From: JAYEMH01 sp034717985 [NCBI: Candidatus Ratteibacteria bacterium]
GTDB lineage: Bacteria > CAZDME01 > JAYEMH01
Direction: 5' to 3'
Assembly: GCA_034717985.1 (NCBI GenBank)
Contig: JAYEMH010000039.1
Span: forward strand, 1-64,000
DNA: 64,000 nt
The notes beneath the pieces are model-generated. The model was not told the origin of the DNA. It saw only the letters and a list, made by a program, of their open reading frames with translations, and made no database searches. Position numbers and translations under genes: made by a program. This document shows, one piece after another, positions 61,135 through 64,000 of the stretch. Positions within the stretch are counted from its first letter, which is position 1. Each line of letters opens with the position of its first letter.

Positions 61135-61389
61135 TTATTTATCGTTATACTTAGTAAAGATTTTTTCAATCGCTTCCCGCCTGTCCGTTCGAACGTGCTC
61201 AGTATACGCCTTGGCAGAAACAATGGCGATTTCATCTTTTTTTAATTCATTTTGTGTTTTTATTTGTTCAATGTAATCTTTGAATAAATCTACCAATTCG
61301 AAAAATTTAGTACACAATTTTCTGTTTGCAATAGTGGTTCCAATGGTACCCGCGATAATCCCCAATACAATACCCAAAATAAAATTCAT
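61135..61389 (-). CDS. Small membrane-anchored protein of unknown function
   Basis: 84 residues. The N-terminal hydrophobic segment (FILGIVLGIIAGTIGTTIA, about 3-21) has small residues typical of a TM helix. The rest is a charged helix (LKDYIEQIKTQNELKKDEI and onward). No family was recognised. A ribosome-like AAGGAG site precedes it. It lies alone between the HicBA pair and the next unknown. Confidence 0.55.
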   Translation of the reverse strand: MNFILGIVLGIIAGTIGTTIANRKLCTKFFELVDLFKDYIEQIKTQNELKKDEIAIVSAKAYTEHVRTDRREAIEKIFTKYNDK

Positions 61390-61553
61390 AAAATCTCCTT
61401 TTATTTTTCACACAACGAGTCTGTAGCAAAAGCCCATTTCCTGAGAAAAAGCCAACAATCAGATTAAATCTCTCGTCAAGAGCAAACTTCGCTTTTAGTG
61501 ATAAAAACCTTTTTTTGAACTTTTCCTACAGTTTCAACATTGGAAATCACCTG

Positions 61554-61569
61554 CCCCGCCGCTTCGGGG
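61554..61569. repeat. REP-like hairpin CCCCG-N6-CGGGG
   Basis: CCCCGCCGCTTCGGGG in the gap 61390-61593. The same gap holds AACGAGTCTGTAGCAAAAGC, a word also present near 23552. No gene was found in this gap. Confidence 0.75.
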
Positions 61570-61593
61570 TCAGACACATTGATTTATTATAAA

Positions 61594-62052
61594 TTATTGA
61601 AATACAAGAGAATTCAAATTGTTAAGTTTTCGCCCCTCCATTAGGTAGTCATCAATGGATTTTTTATATTGATTCTCAGCATTGTTGTATTCTTCCCAAC
61701 CAATTTTTTCTTTTTGACTTTTCTTGTAGAGCAACTGCTGTTTATTGAGGAGAAAATTAATTGTAACTAGCAATTTGTCAAAGAAAGATATAAGTTGATT
61801 CAAATATTTCTTCTCATTATCATCCAAATTATCTCCATTTTCTTTCTTAAAGGAAAGCATTCCTTTCCTTTTTATTTCAAATTTTCTCAATATTTCATGA
61901 CAATCATTAAGTATTTTCTCGAAGTCAACTTTTTTAAAAAGACTTATAAATATTCCACCTTTTTTTAAAATCTTATCGTGTAGCTGAATATATTCAGAAA
62001 GCAAATCATTGACCTCAAAAGAGAGTTTTTTCAATATTTCTGTATTATTCAT
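61594..62052 (-). CDS. Helical protein of unknown function
   Basis: 152 residues, predicted all helical with heptad-like leucines (NDLLSEYIQLHDKILKKGGI, LNQLISFFDKLLVTINFLLN). No catalytic motif, signal or membrane segment is seen. It is AT-rich in codon use (many AAA, AAT, TTT), like the rest of the right-end accessory stretch. The start ATG at 62052 has no strong ribosome site. Confidence 0.55.
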   Translation of the reverse strand: MNNTEILKKLSFEVNDLLSEYIQLHDKILKKGGIFISLFKKVDFEKILNDCHEILRKFEIKRKGMLSFKKENGDNLDDNEKKYLNQLISFFDKLLVTINFLLNKQQLLYKKSQKEKIGWEEYNNAENQYKKSIDDYLMEGRKLNNLNSLVFQ

Positions 62053-62095
62053 TTCTACCTATAATACGGCGCTACACCCTTTTCTTATTTTATTA

Positions 62096-62431
62096 TTAAA
62101 CCTTTGGCGATTTCTTCTGTAACGTTCTTGCGCCGCGAAAATCGTGCTTTCGTTTCATGCGGTCAATCAGCTTCCCGTTTTTCTGTTCGATCAAAAGAAG
62201 GGAAAGTAAAATCTCCCGCCAGTCCTCAATGGTCCCATTGACACCAGCAACTTCCAGTCCGTCACTGGCGTACCATATCTCAAATTTCTGCTTACAGCAT
62301 CCACACTTGAGCAGATACCGAGGAGTCTTCTTTCCTGTACCCTTTTTGTGGTACACCCTGATTTGCGGCTGGCTGAATCGGGATGTGTCATAGAACCGAT
62401 TGGCTCGTTTTGGGATTTGCTGTTTCATCAT
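62096..62431 (-). CDS. Unknown protein with CxCC motif
   Basis: 111 residues. The middle has LLKCGCCKQKFEIWYASDGL, a possible half zinc-binding site, and then VAGVNGTIEDWREILLSLLL. The C-terminus is basic (DRMKRKHDFRGAR). Proteins of this pattern are known only as hypothetical. It stands between the unknown at 61594 and the transposase remnant. Confidence 0.55.
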   Translation of the reverse strand: MMKQQIPKRANRFYDTSRFSQPQIRVYHKKGTGKKTPRYLLKCGCCKQKFEIWYASDGLEVAGVNGTIEDWREILLSLLLIEQKNGKLIDRMKRKHDFRGARTLQKKSPKV

Positions 62432-62500
62432 TACATTATTATCTCCGTGCTAACAATCAATAAACGTATCACGCAATTTACGGCGTTTTTTTTAATGGAA

Positions 62501-62616
62501 GACAGGTTATAAACCTGTCCTTCCCGGTATTTGGTTTTTGATATTTTCTTTATCCTCTGCCCATGTGGATGGGTTATTGATTATGTATTCATCTGTAGGG
62601 GCAGGCGCGCCTGACC
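62501..62616 (-). pseudogene. C-terminal stub of a REP-associated transposase between two REP palindromes
   Basis: The minus-strand frame 62590-62507 reads EYIINNPSTWAEDKENIKNQ, IPGRTGL and stop, matching the end of the transposase at 63422-63877. The stop lies within the palindrome GACAGGTT-ATA-AACCTGTC (62501-62519). The upstream end joins directly to GGGGCAGGCGCGCCTGACCC (62598-62617), with all of the catalytic part gone. It is a deletion remnant. Confidence 0.8.
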
Positions 62617-62626
62617 CGTTAATTTT

Positions 62627-62827
62627 TTATTTTAAGGATTCTGATAATTGTATGTCAGAATGAATTATTTGATTTACAACAGATGACACATCTTTGTTTT
62701 TCCTTTTGGCGATTTTGTCAACAAAAGTAAAGGCAGATGCATCGAGATAAACCGGAATATTCAATTCTAATTTAGGCCTATAGAATTTCCCTTTTTCCCC
62801 TTTTGAAAAGTTATATTCTTTTTTCAT
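62627..62827 (-). CDS. Ribbon-helix-helix-like antitoxin, orphan
   Basis: 66 residues: MKKEYNFSKGEKGKFYRPKL, then ELNIPVYLDASAFTFVDKIA and VSSVVNQIIHSDIQ. The first block is shared by small BrnA-like antitoxins, and the second (strand, helix, SSVVN helix) is a ribbon-helix-helix layout. No toxin gene lies adjacent. The DUF4258-like gene is 300 bases away and belongs to another pair. Confidence 0.6.
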   Translation of the reverse strand: MKKEYNFSKGEKGKFYRPKLELNIPVYLDASAFTFVDKIAKRKNKDVSSVVNQIIHSDIQLSESLK

Positions 62828-62902
62828 ATTATCACCTCATATTGTTTTGATTCATTTTTTGAGGATCCCATTCAAAATCATAACGCATTATTTAATCCTT
62901 TA

Positions 62903-62918
62903 CCCCGACGCTTCGGGG
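62903..62918. repeat. REP-like hairpin CCCCGACGCTTCGGGG
   Basis: Identical in sequence to the hairpin at 60568-60583 and in the gap before the DUF2283 gene end (gene at 62936). Confidence 0.8.
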
Positions 62919-62935
62919 TTCACTGGATTGCCTGG

Positions 62936-63151
62936 TTATGCAAGAATATGAACTTTCGCCGGTATATGATTGAGGGTCAAATCTCTTAAATCAAGTTTTT
63001 TGCTAGCATTATCAATGTCAACACCTACCAGTTCACCTTTGTCATCATAATCAAGATTAATCCCAGCTGATATTTCACGTGTTTCGACACTCGTCTTTGA
63101 CGATAAATCGATATACAAGGAATCTGTTTCGGAATAGTAATTCAGCTTCAT
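62936..63151 (-). CDS. DUF2283 protein (antitoxin-like)
   Basis: 71 residues: MKLNYYSETDSLYIDLSSKT, then REISAGINLDYDDKGELVGV and DIDNASKKLDL. The YDxDxDxLYI(D/R)L start and GVDIDNAS end are the DUF2283 signature. The start overlaps the partner stop by four bases (ATGA). It is usually found beside a small DUF4258-like protein, so a toxin-antitoxin role is suspected. Confidence 0.75.
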   Translation of the reverse strand: MKLNYYSETDSLYIDLSSKTSVETREISAGINLDYDDKGELVGVDIDNASKKLDLRDLTLNHIPAKVHILA

Positions 63152-63390
63152 AATTTAAACCTCCTGTCAAAAAATGCGTTGTGAATCGTAATTTTATCTT
63201 CAAGGGTCACAACGCGTAATATTTTACCCTCCATTTCCTCAAGTCGTCCCCAAAAGCGGAAGCGATTGTTCTCTTGTTGTTCTACTTTCAAAGGGTTTTC
63301 GATAATTTTTATACGCCAATCTTTCTTAAGATAAGAACGTTTACGTAAAACCTCATTCTCAAAATATTGGGTGAATCCGTATTTCGTCAT
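63148..63390 (-). CDS. DUF4258-like partner of DUF2283 (toxin-like)
   Basis: 80 residues. The C-terminal strands RFWGRLEEMEGKILRVVTLE and HNAFFDRRFKL (the Asp-Arg-Arg-Phe end) are typical of the small RelE-like/DUF4258 proteins that accompany DUF2283. The N-terminal helix region TKYGFTQYFENEVLRKRSYL is less conserved. The stop overlaps the DUF2283 start. Whether it cleaves RNA cannot be told. Confidence 0.7.
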   Translation of the reverse strand: MTKYGFTQYFENEVLRKRSYLKKDWRIKIIENPLKVEQQENNRFRFWGRLEEMEGKILRVVTLEDKITIHNAFFDRRFKL

Positions 63391-63414
63391 ATAATCAGCG
63401 TCTTTTTAAATAGA

Positions 63415-63435
63415 GGACAGGTTATAAGCCTGTCC
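63415..63435. repeat. REP palindrome overlapping transposase stop
   Basis: GGACAGG-TTATAAG-CCTGTCC with 7-bp arms. The transposase stop codon (TAA at 63424-63422) lies in its loop. The same arrangement, a stop within such a palindrome, occurs in the remnant at 62501. Confidence 0.85.
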
Positions 63436-63877
63436 CTACAGGTATATTTATATCATTTTCGTCTTTTTCCCACGTTGCGGGATTATTTATAATATATTCG
63501 CGGATATTATTTAAAGATTTGTCATTCCGTATAATGTGGTCGTGAAACGATCGCTGCCATAGATGTTTATTGAACGATTTCCAATTATCATTTTTGACAC
63601 CATCAATATATTTTTTTGTTGTTATGGTTTTGAACCGATGAATAATATCGGACAATGATAATTTATCTGTAGGGACAGGCCTCTGTGCCTGTCCGTTATT
63701 TAATAATTTATCATTTTCGCCCGCATTATTTAATTCCATTTTGTTGTCACATATCCGGCCAAATAATTCCTTGCGGTTGTTGGTACAAATCGTTACGTAA
63801 TAATAACCGTTTGATGTATAATCATGGCCTTTTAATCGATTATTTCTACGTGTGTAAAATTTATTTTTCTTATTCAT
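63422..63877 (-). pseudogene. IS200/REP-associated tyrosine transposase with internal deletion
   Basis: 151 residues from ATG 63877 (MNKKNKFYTRRNNRLKGHDY). The first part has SNGYYYVTICTNNRKELFG and the last KHLWQRSFHDHIIRNDKSLN and EYIINNPATWEKDE, standard start and end of this transposase family. In between, the segment with the metal-binding HUH motif (PNHxHG) is missing: after ELNNAGEN comes a short hypervariable stretch and then LSLSDIIHRFKT. Without HUH it cannot cut DNA. Usual family length is about 200 to 230 residues. Confidence 0.75.
63673..63694. repeat. REP palindrome inside the transposase frame
   Basis: GGACAGGC-CTCTGT-GCCTGTCC, with 8-bp arms, lies at the point where the internal part of the transposase was lost. 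It is translated (about GQAQRPVPT). Together with the palindromes at 63415, 62598 and 62501 it forms a small family. Confidence 0.85.
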
Positions 63878-64000
63878 AACATAAAAATCAGCGACTGGTG
63901 CCCGCAGAGCGAAGCGGAGCGGGTAAACAGTCCACTGATTTGCTTTGTTAGCTACTAGACTTAAGCAATTTAATGCTTCTGACAATATTTTTCTCTTCAA
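63878..64000. other. Right edge, spacer with CCCGCTCCGCTTCGCTCTGCGGG-like palindrome
   Basis: The stretch upstream of the transposase holds CCCGCAGAGCGAAGCGGAGC followed by GGGTAAACAGTCCACTGA, another palindromic repeat family seen in many genomes. An open frame crosses it, continuous with the transposase, and could be the end of an upstream gene outside the window. This cannot be resolved here. Confidence 0.5.

Overview
The window looks like a chromosomal fragment of an uncultured diderm (Gram-negative) bacterium. The outer-membrane evidence is direct: an Mla-type lipid transport set (MlaE/F/D), a Wza-type polysaccharide export protein, a TolC-family outer-membrane factor with two RND pumps, and a lipoprotein. 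A SpoVG homologue, a membrane H+/Na+-pyrophosphatase, a PIN-TRAM (YacL-like) protein and many dispersed intergenic repeats fit Omnitrophota or a neighbouring candidate phylum. That placement is inference; no rRNA is present to settle it. Almost every gene is on the minus strand.

Layout. (1) About 1-9.8 kb is an AT-rich accessory island. It starts with the N-terminal part of a glycosyltransferase, then holds a MazEF-like pair with a stop codon in the toxin, an orphan HicB, three AAA-type ATPases (two DUF4143, one ATPase_2/DUF234), two nucleotidyltransferase/HEPN-type pairs and a Fic protein. These are separated by copies of a short repeat that equals the 3' end of a small HTH_17 (excisionase-like) gene. 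(2) 9.8-16.4 kb has an HTH_17-udk-nucleotidyltransferase-phosphodiesterase operon and a Wza/Wzz/BY-kinase polysaccharide export operon. (3) 16.4-37 kb is mostly housekeeping: priA, udg, valS, trxB, ispF, ispD, PIN-TRAM, radA, mlaDFE, dnaB, rplI, rpsR, ssb, rpsF, ychF, hppA. A broken HigBA remnant and a VapBC cassette interrupt it. (4) 37-48.3 kb has a zeta-toxin cassette, tRNA-Gln, a HepT-MntA cassette, pth, rplY, prs, glmU, spoVG, ispE, a TPR lipoprotein, a tiny COX24/bS22-like gene, hisG and an MntA with a truncated HepT. (5) 48.4-57.9 kb is a four-gene efflux operon (outer-membrane factor, membrane-fusion protein, two RND pumps). (6) 58-64 kb has a GH94-type phosphorylase and a second accessory stretch: HicBA, small unknowns, an antitoxin-like orphan, a DUF4258/DUF2283 pair, and decayed IS200/REP-associated transposases with REP-like palindromes.

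How the genes work together. The isoprenoid genes ispD, ispF and ispE belong to the MEP pathway. The rpsF-ssb-rpsR-rplI-dnaB run is the classic translation/replication cluster. glmU makes UDP-GlcNAc and prs makes PRPP, the substrate of hisG. The Wza/Wzz/BY-kinase set and the partial glycosyltransferase point to surface polysaccharide. About a dozen toxin-antitoxin-like modules lie in 64 kb. Three of them are flanked by direct repeats, and for two of these one repeat copy lies at the 3' end of a host gene (pth, or the second RND gene). Together with the HTH_17-tail repeats of the left island, this suggests a recurring way of inserting small cassettes behind genes, and it is the most interesting feature of the window.
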